A DNA stretch of 37,858 nucleotides, taken from the NCBI RefSeq assembly GCF_004346165.1, contig NZ_SLZZ01000030.1, positions 1 through 37,858 on the forward strand, read 5' to 3'. Within the stretch, counting starts at the first letter, position 1; the number at the start of each line of letters is the position of its first letter. The translations under genes and the position numbers were made by a program. This DNA comes from Muricomes intestini (GTDB taxonomy: Bacteria; Bacillota; Clostridia; Lachnospirales; Lachnospiraceae). Under the pieces are notes generated by a model. It saw only the letters and a list, made by a program, of their open reading frames with translations, had not been told where the DNA came from and did no database searches. Positions 8,218 through 16,491 of this stretch are shown piece by piece.

Positions 8218-9216
8218 TTAAAAGTCTGTAATATTCAAAATCTCTTGGGGAATATACTTTCCATACTCCAGGATTTTCTTCATTTTCTCCATATCCGGTT
8301 CCTGAAAATATGAGAAAAATGTTTCCTGTATATTGCGGTTTTGCCTTTCCTTCATATCGGGAAGCTGTTTCAATGAGTCTTCCCACTCCGCCGCCCCTGA
8401 CTTTTCCAGCATCGCCCTGTAAGCAGGTACAAATGGAACAATCCCCCATCTACTGCGAAACATATCTGCCAAGCTTTCATAGATACCGATGCCCTCATAA
8501 TCCAGGTCCCCAAAATAGTAGATTTTATTTTGACTTTCTTTCATATAAGGCTCTACACAAAGGTCAAAATCCCGGAAAGAACGTAAGATGCCTTTTCCTG
8601 CACCATAAATTAATGTTCCTATCGGGATACCCAGTATAGAGTTCTTTTCCTCCAGCAAATGCCGCCGCATACTGTAAAAAGTATCTTTATTCTCAAGAAT
8701 CAGCAGATTTTGGGGAGTATTTCTCGTGTGTGAGTAATAAGCCAGAGGCTCCGTAGTTCCATATATATTAAGAACCTGCAAATCCAGTTTGCACCGATTC
8801 AAAATATGTCTTCCCTGTTCCCTTGTTAAGAACTTCTCCCGCCCCCAAATCTCAAAACTTCTCTCGTTGGCCGATTCCTGAGCTTCCAATTTTTCTTTCC
8901 TGTTCTTCAGGTAATCATTAAGCATCAGCACCCAGGGTCTGTCCTGCTCATAAATATCAGGATGAGACAAATAATAATCCACAGAAATCACAGGCAATAG
9001 CCGATACTTTAGTTCATCCTCCAGCTCCCTGTAGTCCTTCCTCTTTTCCAGAATCCAATACTCACGGTAGAGAGCCGGCTTCTTGCCATTTGTTCCCGCA
9101 GCCTTCAAGGGTTTGATTTTTCCTGCACTTAAGAGTCCCATAATATAGCTGTACTGTGCATTATAAGATAAATTTCCCTGATGCAGAAGAAGTTTTTCAA
9201 GAGAAATACGTTTCAT
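8218..9216 (-). CDS. jetD: Wadjet nuclease JetD (Toprim-like, DUF2220)
   Basis: A 332-residue protein. The N-terminal part has winged-helix character (SLEKLLLHQGNLSYNAQYSY). The C-terminal Toprim/topo VI A-like domain has an acidic residue in LLILENKDTF (E175) and the metal motif YYFGDLDYEGIG (D237, D239). JetD is the nuclease that cuts DNA once the SMC complex has recognised a small circle. I chose the ATG at 9216 over the upstream in-frame one because GGAAAGGGG lies just before it. It is the first gene of the operon here, whereas the classical type I Wadjet order places it last. Confidence 0.85.
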   Translation of the reverse strand: MKRISLEKLLLHQGNLSYNAQYSYIMGLLSAGKIKPLKAAGTNGKKPALYREYWILEKRKDYRELEDELKYRLLPVISVDYYLSHPDIYEQDRPWVLMLNDYLKNRKEKLEAQESANERSFEIWGREKFLTREQGRHILNRCKLDLQVLNIYGTTEPLAYYSHTRNTPQNLLILENKDTFYSMRRHLLEEKNSILGIPIGTLIYGAGKGILRSFRDFDLCVEPYMKESQNKIYYFGDLDYEGIGIYESLADMFRSRWGIVPFVPAYRAMLEKSGAAEWEDSLKQLPDMKERQNRNIQETFFSYFQEPDMEKMKKILEYGKYIPQEILNITDF

Positions 9217-9271
9217 AGCCGCCCCTTTCCTATTACATTCAGTCCGATACCTATACTCCAATTTCCTCTTT

Positions 9272-10606
9272 TCAGGAATAAATCTTTCTCCATTTTCCCG
9301 TGCGGTACTGCAGGAAGGAAATCATCCAGTTTACCAGCCAACCGATAGGAACCGCATACCAGATGACCTGAATGCCAAACCGGGGTGCAAAGCTGACAGA
9401 GACAGCTACACGGATGAAAAGATTTACCAGATTCGCAATGGTAAACATCTTCATATCCCCGGCTCCCCGAAGCAGTCCATCCACACACATTTTGAAGCCT
9501 ATCAGGCAGAAAAACCATCCCATAAAGGTTAGATAGTCCCGTCCCGTAGCAACAGCAATAGCTGTCCCTTCCGCCCCCAGAAAAAGAGAAATAATCTGCC
9601 GATGGAAAAGTTCCAGTATCAGGCAGATAATGGCAGCACAGACAAGGACCATTTTGTTGGATACGTGGTAGCCCTCGACCACACGCTCTTGCTTGCGGGC
9701 ACCGATATTCTGGGCTGTATAGGAAGATACCGCATTTCCAATTCCGGACATAGGAACAATGCAGATTGATTCAACCCTCATAGCAGCAGAAAATCCTGCC
9801 AGTGCCTCTGAACCAAAGCTGTTTACAACCGACTGAACCAGCATCATACCGATAGAAACTGTGGACTGCTGCAAAATAGACGGCAGCGCTATTTTAGTCA
9901 TGTTCCAAAGTTCTGTTTTATCAAAAAACTGCGTATGTCCGCACTCCAGTTTTCTCAGTTCTTTTATAAAAACACTAAATGATAAGATTACGGAAATACC
10001 CTGCGCAATCAAGGTGGCCCATGCCACCCCGGCAACTCCCATATTGAAACGAGTTACAAATATAACATCCAGGACTACATTAAAAACAGATGAAAAAATC
10101 AGAAAGTACAAAGGTATCCTGGACTTTCCAAGAGCGTTGAACATAGCTGACAATACATTGTACATAAACAAAAAGGGGAGTCCCAGAAAATAGATATTCA
10201 AATACACTACTGCCATATCCAGAACATCCGCAGGCGTGTTTAAAAGAAGCATGATCTTCTTACCAAACAGCAGCCCCACCCCTCCCAGAACAATACTAAT
10301 CAGCAAAAAAGAAATAAAAGATGTAAATACCGCAAGTTTCATTTTACCATATTCTTTTGCCCCATAATACCTGCTTACAATAACCGATGCACCTATACCT
10401 CCGCCTATTGCAATACAAATAAATATGTTTGTCAAGGAATACGAAGCCCCAACTGCAGCCAGTGCCTGCTGGCTGACAAACCTTCCTACAACGGCTGAAT
10501 CTGCCATTGTATAAGCCTGCTGAAACAAATTTCCTATAATGATAGGCAAAGCAAAAATAAACAATGCACTGAATGGTTTTTTCTGTACTAAATAGTCATT
10601 CTCCAT
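9272..10606 (-). CDS. MATE family multidrug efflux transporter
   Basis: 444 residues, the usual MATE length, with about 12 hydrophobic segments arranged in two similar halves. It begins MENDYLVQKKPFSALFIFAL, followed by PIIIGNLFQQAYTMADSAVV, the family's conserved first helix and loop. The second half has the matching ALPSILQQSTVSIGMMLVQS at about 240-260. It would export cationic drugs or toxins using a Na+ or H+ gradient. A GGAGGAAG ribosome site precedes the ATG. It ends 55 nt before jetD with no terminator visible between, so some read-through into the Wadjet operon is possible; a functional link is not implied. Confidence 0.9.
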   Translation of the reverse strand: MENDYLVQKKPFSALFIFALPIIIGNLFQQAYTMADSAVVGRFVSQQALAAVGASYSLTNIFICIAIGGGIGASVIVSRYYGAKEYGKMKLAVFTSFISFLLISIVLGGVGLLFGKKIMLLLNTPADVLDMAVVYLNIYFLGLPFLFMYNVLSAMFNALGKSRIPLYFLIFSSVFNVVLDVIFVTRFNMGVAGVAWATLIAQGISVILSFSVFIKELRKLECGHTQFFDKTELWNMTKIALPSILQQSTVSIGMMLVQSVVNSFGSEALAGFSAAMRVESICIVPMSGIGNAVSSYTAQNIGARKQERVVEGYHVSNKMVLVCAAIICLILELFHRQIISLFLGAEGTAIAVATGRDYLTFMGWFFCLIGFKMCVDGLLRGAGDMKMFTIANLVNLFIRVAVSVSFAPRFGIQVIWYAVPIGWLVNWMISFLQYRTGKWRKIYS

Positions 10607-11251
10607 GTCTTTCTTCCTCCAATATCACAAGATAGCTTCTAGTGTGCTGACTCAATACAGCGCTGCAAAGCAATATCGTAAAAGCACTCGTTCTTATATT
10701 CTACACCATAATTCAAAAAAAATAAATGAAACAAATCAGGAGTGCAGGCTTGATTTCTTGATTCCCCCATGCGCTACTGTTCACAGGCCAGCCTGCAAAC
10801 AGTAGCCCTCATGCTGCATATTCTCAGTAAATTATCAGATATATTTAGACGTTAATCATTCTTTTACTATCAAATCGGACATTGACATCAAAAAATATTG
10901 ATGATAAAATTAATTTGATTCAAATTATTACCTATTGTCACTTTAACACGAAAGCATTTACATAATTATATTTGATGATACCAGGGACAAAAGGTCATAC
11001 GTTTCATGCTTGCATGAAAAAGCATGACTTTGGGATTCGCAAAACATGAGAAAGTAGCCCGAGTAGGGCGGTTTTCGAATGTTTTTAGGATTGCGGGGCA
11101 CAAAGTGCGTAGCAATCCGTAGGTATCAGGGGGCAAAATACCTTTTGATCCTTACACCATTTGATTTTCGCAGTGACAATATTTTCAAGTTGTTTCCCTC
11201 AATTACAAATGAGGAAACCATAAATAAATTTTATAAAGGAGGATGAATCAT
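10607..11251. other. 645-bp intergenic region, non-coding
   Basis: It separates the divergent MATE gene (minus) and the ferritin-encapsulin genes (plus). I see no credible gene. It holds a hairpin GCTACTGTT/AACAGTAGC at 10773-10806, the multi-hairpin repeat listed separately, and TATTGTCACT copies in inverted orientation at about 10933-10942 and 11173-11182 flanking that repeat. No clear -35/-10 pair was convincing for either gene. Confidence 0.6.
10977..11150. repeat. Multi-hairpin intergenic repeat-like element
   Basis: The element contains several nested palindromes: TCATGC-TT-GCATGA, ATTCG…GCCC-gagta-GGGC…CGAAT, and GGATTGC…GCAATCC. Its two edges carry similar CAGGG-CAAAA motifs (from about 10981 and about 11127). 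It is not a simple terminator. It resembles the mosaic, structured intergenic repeats found in many copies in Lachnospiraceae genomes; that comparison is from general knowledge, and copy number cannot be seen here. Confidence 0.5.
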
Positions 11252-11620
11252 ATGCCAGCTTTTGCAAATCCCTTTCAGGGGAATGTTAACCGCAAGATGA
11301 ACGAAGAAGAATTAATTCAGGCAGTGCGCCTGAACATTGCAGGTGAATTGGAGGCTATATATCTGTATGATGCACATGTACAGGCCACAGATAATGAGAT
11401 AGCCAAGAAGGTCATCGCAGATATCCGCGATGAGGAGAAAGCTCATGTAGGTGAACTGATGACATTGCTTCGAGTACTTGACCCCAAGGAAGCCGAGTTA
11501 TTTGCGTCCGGGGAGGAAGAAGTCCGGGAGATGCTGGAGGATTTGGGTATTTCCATTTCGACAGAAGAGACTTCTGATGATGTTCCTCCTGCCGAAACAG
11601 TTGGCAGCCTGATTGATTAA
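11252..11620 (+). CDS. Encapsulated ferritin-like cargo protein (EncFtn)
   Basis: A 122-residue ferritin-like protein starting MPAFANPFQGNVNRKMNEEE. It has two long helices with E32 (GELEA) and E62/H65 (DEEKAH), which align by number with the iron ferroxidase ligands of encapsulated ferritins. Such proteins form decamers that oxidise Fe(II) inside an encapsulin shell. The C-terminus PPAETVGSLID is a typical encapsulin cargo-loading peptide. The ATG at 11252 is preferred because AAAGGAGG lies 9 nt upstream; the ATG at 11243 is too close to that site. The shell gene follows 36 nt downstream, so the two are an operon for iron storage and oxidative-stress protection. Confidence 0.9.
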   Translation: MPAFANPFQGNVNRKMNEEELIQAVRLNIAGELEAIYLYDAHVQATDNEIAKKVIADIRDEEKAHVGELMTLLRVLDPKEAELFASGEEEVREMLEDLGISISTEETSDDVPPAETVGSLID

Positions 11621-11656
11621 ACCTGATATAGCAAATGCAAAAAGGAGGTTTTAGAC

Positions 11657-12472
11657 ATGAGTTATTTATCAAGAGAAGCGGCCCCTTTTTCTGAAGGGCT
11701 TTGGGAGCAAATTGATGCTGCTGTAGTAAAAACAGCACGCAATTCATTGGTCGGCAGACGTTTCCTGCACGTTTTCGGGCCACTCGGTGTGGGTGTACAA
11801 ACAGTTCCGGTAGACGATGCCGATGCAGTCGAAGAAGTAGAAAAAGAAGGACTCATTACAACAAGCGGCAGGAAGTTTACAGAGATCCCCCTTATTTTTG
11901 AGGATTTTACACTACTTGCCAGAGATCTTGAAAGCGCTAAGAAATCTGGTTTTCCAACAGATTTGTCAAGGGCTGAGCGGGCAGCTGAAGCCTGTGCTCT
12001 TAAAGAAGACAAGCTGATTTTCTGGGGCAGTAAGGACGCGGGATATGATGGGCTGCTTACGGTCCCCGGCACACAAAAAGTAGAAAAGAAGGACTGGAGT
12101 GCCGGTGAAAATGCTTTTACCGATATTGCCGCAGGAATTACCGCTTTGTCGGAAAAGGGTTTTTATGGCACCTATTCTCTGGCTTTAAGCCTTGATCTCT
12201 ATATGCAGCTGCAGAGAATACAGCCCGGAACCGGTTTGCTGGAAGTTGACCGTATATCCAAGTTGCTAAATGGCCACATCCATCCGGCTCGTGCTTTAGG
12301 ACAGGGAAAAGCCGTATTAGTTGCTTCCGACGAAATGAATATGGATCTCGTAATCGGACAGGACATGGCTGCTGCTTATCTGGAGCAAAAAGATTTGAAT
12401 CACAGCATCCGGATACTGGAAACTGTGTTACCGCGGTTCAAGAGGAAAGAAGCTATTGTTGCCTTCGAATAG
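11657..12472 (+). CDS. Encapsulin shell protein (family 1)
   Basis: A 271-residue HK97-fold nanocompartment protein beginning MSYLSREAAPFSEGLWEQID. Family features are visible: the N-terminal helix with RREAAP-like and W-x-QID residues that binds cargo peptides, RNSLVGRRFLHVFGPLGVGVQT, the E-loop region up to EIPLIFEDFTLLARD, and the C-terminal YLEQKDLNHSIRILETVLPR. The length matches family 1 shells that assemble into about 24-nm T=1 particles. AAAGGAGG precedes the ATG. It is co-transcribed with the ferritin gene and ends before a strong bidirectional terminator. Confidence 0.95.
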   Translation: MSYLSREAAPFSEGLWEQIDAAVVKTARNSLVGRRFLHVFGPLGVGVQTVPVDDADAVEEVEKEGLITTSGRKFTEIPLIFEDFTLLARDLESAKKSGFPTDLSRAERAAEACALKEDKLIFWGSKDAGYDGLLTVPGTQKVEKKDWSAGENAFTDIAAGITALSEKGFYGTYSLALSLDLYMQLQRIQPGTGLLEVDRISKLLNGHIHPARALGQGKAVLVASDEMNMDLVIGQDMAAAYLEQKDLNHSIRILETVLPRFKRKEAIVAFE

Positions 12473-12513
12473 CAGAAATACGAAAACAGAAAAATCAAAT
12501 ACTCGCGGGAATA

Positions 12514-12569
12514 AAAAAGATGTCGTTTTACAGCTGCTGATAGCTGCAAAGCGGCATCTTTTTGTTTTT
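12514..12569. terminator. Bidirectional terminator, encapsulin / nitroreductase
   Basis: AAAAGATG-CG…GCG-CATCTTTT forms a stem with an A-run on the left and TTTTTGTTTTT on the right. An inner GCTG/TAGC hairpin sits in the loop. It lies between two convergent genes and overlaps the nitroreductase stop by 2 nt. Confidence 0.75.
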
Positions 12570-13074
12570 AAAACGCCGTTATCTCCAATTCCTGCCGTTT
12601 TGTGTGGTTAGGATTTGGACTACTTTCCTTGGCCGGGTAACCGATTGGTAAAATTGCTACCGGTATAATATTTTCAGGCAAAGAAAAGTTTTCCTTCACC
12701 TTCTGGGGATCGAAATGACCTACCCAGGTACTGCCCAATCCCAATTCTGCGATCTCAAGTATCATATGGGTTGTAACTATACCTGCATCTACGGCTCCCA
12801 TATCGTAATTGTCAAATGACCTCTTCCAGCTCACTGTACTGTCATAGCATATAATCAAGGTTAATGGCGCATCAAAATGATACCTTGTACAGTCCTTTAC
12901 ACGCTGCAGCCCATCCTGGGACTGAATTAAAAGAACTCTCTGAGGCTGATAATTGCAGGCTGTAGGCGCAAGTTTTCCCGCTTCCAAAATTGAATCAATC
13001 TTTTCCTGTTCCACTTTTCTTTTGTCAAACTTCCTGACAGAATACCTTTCTTTTGCCAAATCTAGAAAATCCAT
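12568..13074 (-). CDS. Nitroreductase family protein
   Basis: 168 residues, starting MDFLDLAKERYSVRKFDKRK. This contains the FMN-binding RYSVRKF motif of the NAD(P)H-dependent nitroreductase family. Further family features are LAPTACNYQPQR (about 36-47) and the central DMGAVDAGIVTTHMILEIAELGLGSTWVG helix that packs at the dimer and flavin site. It would reduce nitroaromatics or quinones in the cytoplasm; the true substrate cannot be read from sequence. It is short, as in the compact clostridial subgroup. AGAAAGGTGG precedes the ATG. It appears to be a single-gene unit. Confidence 0.9.
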   Translation of the reverse strand: MDFLDLAKERYSVRKFDKRKVEQEKIDSILEAGKLAPTACNYQPQRVLLIQSQDGLQRVKDCTRYHFDAPLTLIICYDSTVSWKRSFDNYDMGAVDAGIVTTHMILEIAELGLGSTWVGHFDPQKVKENFSLPENIIPVAILPIGYPAKESSPNPNHTKRQELEITAF

Positions 13075-13139
13075 TGTAGACCACCTTTCTGTTGTTTAAA
13101 TTTATTTGCACTTAACATTATAGCATCCGTGTCCAGCAA

Positions 13140-13603
13140 TTATTTTTCATGAACCAATTTTATGATAAAGAAAATAATTGAGCCAAACATTAGAATAAGA
13201 AACGCCGGAAGAAACCATGCTGGCAGCGACATCGCTTTTGAAGAAATTATTGTAATAGACACAAAAACTATTACCATCAATAGTTTTTGTGTGTTCAGCA
13301 TATCTTTCAAAACACAATATATGCATTTTCTATTTTCCTCCGTCACTCTGACACCAGTATTCCAAAACTCTGGGAATTGTTCTACTGCAGTCATCCCTAA
13401 GTACAGTAGCCATCCAATAATGGGGTTACTAAAAGCTCCCCCTTATTTCCTGGCCTGTCAGCAACACCGGCCGCATTATAATGCCCTGGAATTTTATTCG
13501 GGAAACTGCCCCAGTTCAAAAACAGGTAAAGCAATATCCCTATCATTAAGATTAAACATACCGTTTCTGTAAACAAATGATACCAGTTCCGCTTCAGCTC
13601 CAT
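13140..13603 (-). pseudogene. DUF1648-type membrane protein, frameshifted
   Basis: The first part (from ATG 13603, TGAGGATC upstream) encodes MELKRNWYHLFTETVCLILM, then FPNKIPGHYNAAGVADRPGNKGELLV, the DUF1648 core motif with its PxHY. It then runs into a stop. The -1 frame continues perfectly as PIIGWLLYLGMTAVEQFPEF and two more membrane helices to the stop at 13140. Adding one C to the run of four at 13422-13425 (minus-strand CCCC) restores a single protein of about 155 residues with four membrane spans. This is either a recent single-base inactivation or a sequencing error in a homopolymer. Confidence 0.75.
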
Positions 13604-13721
13604 TGTAAAGATCCTCATAAATACTCATTTAAAGCCTTGAAATCCCATTTACATTTTACCATGCTATATGGTTTCAATCAATTAGTATTCATAAAATACT
13701 AGGTCAAACTTATAAACAGTT

Positions 13722-14521
13722 ACTTCAAATAACATCTTGTTCTGGTTCATCATACCGCATCTTTTACAGTATTGGAGTTGGTTACATTTAAAAACAATTC
13801 TTGTTCTGGTTCACCACAAAAGGGATATGGAAACTCCACAACAACACCTTTATTTAAAAACAACTCTTGTTCTGGTTCACCATGCATAATCCGCTTCTTC
13901 ATTTATGGCTCGCAAATTTAAAAACAACTCTTGTTCTGGTTCACCGTAAATGGATAAAGTGGAGCGAAAAACTTAAAGTTCATTTAAAAACAACTCTTGT
14001 TCTGGTTCACCAGTGTTTCCAGCGTTACACACAAAACCATTTTTCAAATTTAAAAACAACTCTTGTTCTGGTTCACCCAGGGGCTGCTATGCTGTGGACG
14101 GATTAACGGAGGATTTAAAAACAACTCTTGTTCTGGTTCACCTCAGTAGAATGTACCGATATGTACCATATAAGTTTATTTAAAAACAACTCTTGTTCTG
14201 GTTCACCGCCAGACATCCCAGTCATAAAAGCACAGAATGACGATTTAAAAACAACTCTTGTTCTGGTTCACCAAAAGTATTCTGGGGATAGCATACAAAA
14301 GGTAAGCATTTAAAAACAACTCTTGTTCTGGTTCACCTTTCATGGTATCTACTTCCTGTGTCAAAAATGCAACATTTAAAAACAACTCTTGTTCTGGTTC
14401 ACCTACATTGTCTGTATTTACGAGCGTCTTATTATCCATTTAAAAACAACTCTTGTTCTGGTTCACCGATAGAGGAGATTAACCGGATCCGGGATAACGA
14501 TTAATTTAAAAACAACTCTTG
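13722..14521 (-). CRISPR. CRISPR array, leader-distal segment (cut off by IS)
   Basis: Thirteen repeat units separated by 12 spacers of 34-37 nt. On the plus strand the 30-bp repeat starts ATTTAAAAACAACTCTTG and ends TTCTGGTTCACC. The outermost copy (13722-13751) has 7 mismatches and the next (13786-13815) has 1. Decay at this edge marks it as the trailer, so the array is read from the right on the minus strand. The last copy (14504-14521) is truncated after 18-19 nt by an IS end. Read on the minus strand, the repeat ends TTTTTAAAT, like many clostridial type I-B repeats. Confidence 0.97.
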
Positions 14522-15408
14522 TGGACCTATGTCAATACATTGGACACAAAAAGTTAAACTTATTTATGCAGCGTGAATAGCTTCATCCTCCACTTGTTGG
14601 GGCGTTTTGTATCCAAGTGCACTGTGAATCCTCTGGCGATTATACCAGGATTCTATATATTCAAAGAGTGCTTTTCGGCATTCCTCGAAGTCTTGATAAG
14701 TGTGTAGATATACCTCTTCTTTCTTCATGACGGAATGAAAGGATTCCATGCATGCATTATCATAAGGATTTCCTTTTCTACTGAATGAGTGTATAAAGCC
14801 ATTTGTTTTCATGTACTCCTCGAACAGGTCACTCGTATACTGGCTTCCCAGATCACTATGAAGGACGATTCCATCTGTATTTTTTACATTCAGGCATGCA
14901 TTCTTGATAGCATCAAGTGCCAAATCAGCTGTCATATGTTTGCCATAGGCATAACCTATTATCTTACGATCATAAAGATCCATAACGGATGCTAAGTATG
15001 TCCAGCCTTCTTTCAACACATGAATGTAAGTGATATCTGTCGCCCACTTTTTATTAATGCTATCCGCTTTGAAGTCACGGTTTAGGATATTCTTTTTATC
15101 ATCAGGTACTTTACCCTGATTGGACTTATAATTGTACTTTTTTACAACAATAGAGCGAAGTCCCTGACGCTGCATATGACGTTGTACACGCTTGATACTG
15201 CAAGGGATACCGGCCTCATTAAGCTTACGGTATATCTTAACCGCTCCATAACGCTTTTTATTTTCTTCAAAGCATTGTTTGACTTCGGATGAGAATTTCT
15301 GATATTCCTGCTCCTTGTTTGAAGGTACACGAATCAGAGCCTCGTAATAGGTACTTCTTGCAAATTTCAAGGCTTTACACATATGCTTAACCGTGTATCT
15401 TTTAAGAT
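14522..15408 (-). mobile_element. Truncated IS3-family element (older copy)
   Basis: It begins with the terminal sequence TGGACCTATGTCAATAC followed by TTGGACACAAAAAGTT, matching the right end of the two intact neighbouring elements but in the opposite orientation. It encodes most of orfB on the minus strand. At 15408 it is cut by the left end of the next IS. Its orfA half and left end are absent from the other side of that insertion (after 17999), so they have been deleted. It is related to, but clearly diverged from, copies A and B. Confidence 0.85.
14564..15408 (-). pseudogene. IS3-family transposase orfB, 5'-truncated
   Basis: The reading frame is open from the IS junction (LKRYTVKHMCKALKFARSTY) to the stop at 14564. 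An internal ATG at 15382 would give 272 residues. It has the HTH_21-like start and the rve integrase core with DDE residues in WATDITYIHV, LHSDLGSQYTS and ACMESFHSVMKKEE, all intact. It is nonetheless non-functional as an element because orfA, the frameshift signal and one end are missing. Confidence 0.85.
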
Positions 15409-15477
15409 TGGTGTTAGTATATAACTATGGACACGGAAAGTTGAACTTTCTATAATATAATAAAGGAGTGTTCAATC

Positions 15478-15756
15478 ATGGCAAAAAATCAAAAATCCTA
15501 TACCCCTGAATTCAAGCAGCAGATTGTAGATCTGCGTAATAAAGCTGGTAAAGGTATCACAGAATTATCTAACGAATATGGCGTTCCAAAAGGCACAATC
15601 TCTACCTGGGTAAAACTTCTTTCTCCAGTACAGGTTTCAGAAACAGAAACCATTTCTATGAAAGAGTATAAGGCTCTTCAAAAGAAAATGAAGGAACTAG
15701 AGATAGAGAATGAAATATTAAAAAAAGCTACCGCCATATTTGCCAAAAATCAATAG
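15478..15756 (+). CDS. IS3-family transposase orfA (copy A)
   Basis: A 92-residue HTH protein (MAKNQKSYTPEFKQQIVDLR) with a winged HTH (GVPKGTISTWVKLLSP) and a leucine-zipper-like tail (MKELEIENEILKKATAIFAK). It binds the IS ends. A run of seven A (15720-15726) near its 3' end is the likely -1 frameshift site used to make the OrfAB transposase. AAAGGAGTG precedes the ATG. The gene itself is intact, but its partner orfB is split, so copy A alone is dead. Confidence 0.9.
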   Translation: MAKNQKSYTPEFKQQIVDLRNKAGKGITELSNEYGVPKGTISTWVKLLSPVQVSETETISMKEYKALQKKMKELEIENEILKKATAIFAKNQ

Positions 15757-15764
15757 CTGAGTAC

Positions 15765-16135
15765 GTGTCCTTTATTCAAGCGAATCTTGATAATTATACT
15801 GTGAAACAAATGTGCAAGGTACTTAAGTTTCCTCGCAGTACTTATTATGCTGTAATCAATCATGTTACATCTCAAAGAGAAATTGACTACAACAAATTTA
15901 GTGATGAAGTTCAATTTTACTATAACAGATCTAAGGGGCGTTATGGTGCTATTAAGATACAGCGAGATCTTGAAGAGGCTGGTATCCCATGTTCTGTCAA
16001 AAGAGTGCAAAGACATATGGCTAAGCTAGGTCTTCGCAGTGTTGTAGTACGCAAATATAAGTATCAAAATAATCAGGGTAAGGTTCCTGATGATAAGGAA
16101 AACATACTAAATCGTGATTTTAATGCTACAACAAT
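15765..16135 (+). pseudogene. orfB of copy A, 5' part
   Basis: It encodes the first 124 or so residues of orfB (VSFIQANLDNYTVKQMCKVL onward) up to FNATT. It is then interrupted by the insertion of copy B; the frame runs 16 nt into copy B and stops at 16151. The reading frame is already open upstream of the GTG through the A7 tract, as expected for a frameshift-fused OrfAB. The rest of the gene is at 17430-17922. Confidence 0.9.
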
Positions 16136-16204
16136 TGGTGTTAGTATATAACTATGGACACGGAAAGTTGAACTTTCTATAATATAATAAAGGAGTGTTC
16201 AATC

Positions 16205-16483
16205 ATGGCAAAAAATCAAAAATCCTATACCCCTGAATTCAAGCAGCAGATTGTAGATCTGCGTAATAAAGCTGGTAAAGGTATCACAGAATTATCTAAC
16301 GAATATGGCGTTCCAAAAGGCACAATCTCTACCTGGGTAAAACTTCTTTCTCCAGTACAGGTTTCAGAAACAGAAACCATTTCTATGAAAGAGTATAAGG
16401 CTCTTCAAAAGAAAATGAAGGAACTAGAGATAGAGAATGAAATATTAAAAAAAGCTACCGCCATATTTGCCAAAAATCAATAG
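16205..16483 (+). CDS. IS3-family transposase orfA (copy B)
   Basis: Its 92-residue product is identical to copy A orfA. It consists of a HTH DNA-binding domain followed by a coiled-coil tail. It ends 8 nt before the annotated orfB start and overlaps the orfB frame through the slip site, so the active enzyme is expected to be an OrfAB fusion. Confidence 0.92.
   Translation: MAKNQKSYTPEFKQQIVDLRNKAGKGITELSNEYGVPKGTISTWVKLLSPVQVSETETISMKEYKALQKKMKELEIENEILKKATAIFAKNQ
16447..16453 (+). promoter_or_regulatory. Programmed -1 frameshift slip site
   Basis: Seven A residues read TTA AAA AAA GCT in the orfA frame, giving an A-AAA-AAA slippery heptamer. After a -1 shift the frame reads …KKSYRHICQKSIAEYVSFIQ and continues into orfB. 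IS3-family elements make their transposase this way. The same site exists in copy A at 15720-15726. Confidence 0.7.
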
Positions 16484-16491
16484 CTGAGTAC

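Noticed and set aside
10605-10805. Plus-strand 66-codon ORF upstream of the MATE gene
   Set aside because: It overlaps the MATE ribosome site on the opposite strand, has no Shine-Dalgarno and no recognisable content.
10958-10975. ATATAATTATGTAAA as a PerR-type box for the ferritin operon
   Set aside because: About 10 of 14 consensus positions match, but the DNA is AT-rich and the site is some 280 bp upstream behind the repeat element; not convincing.
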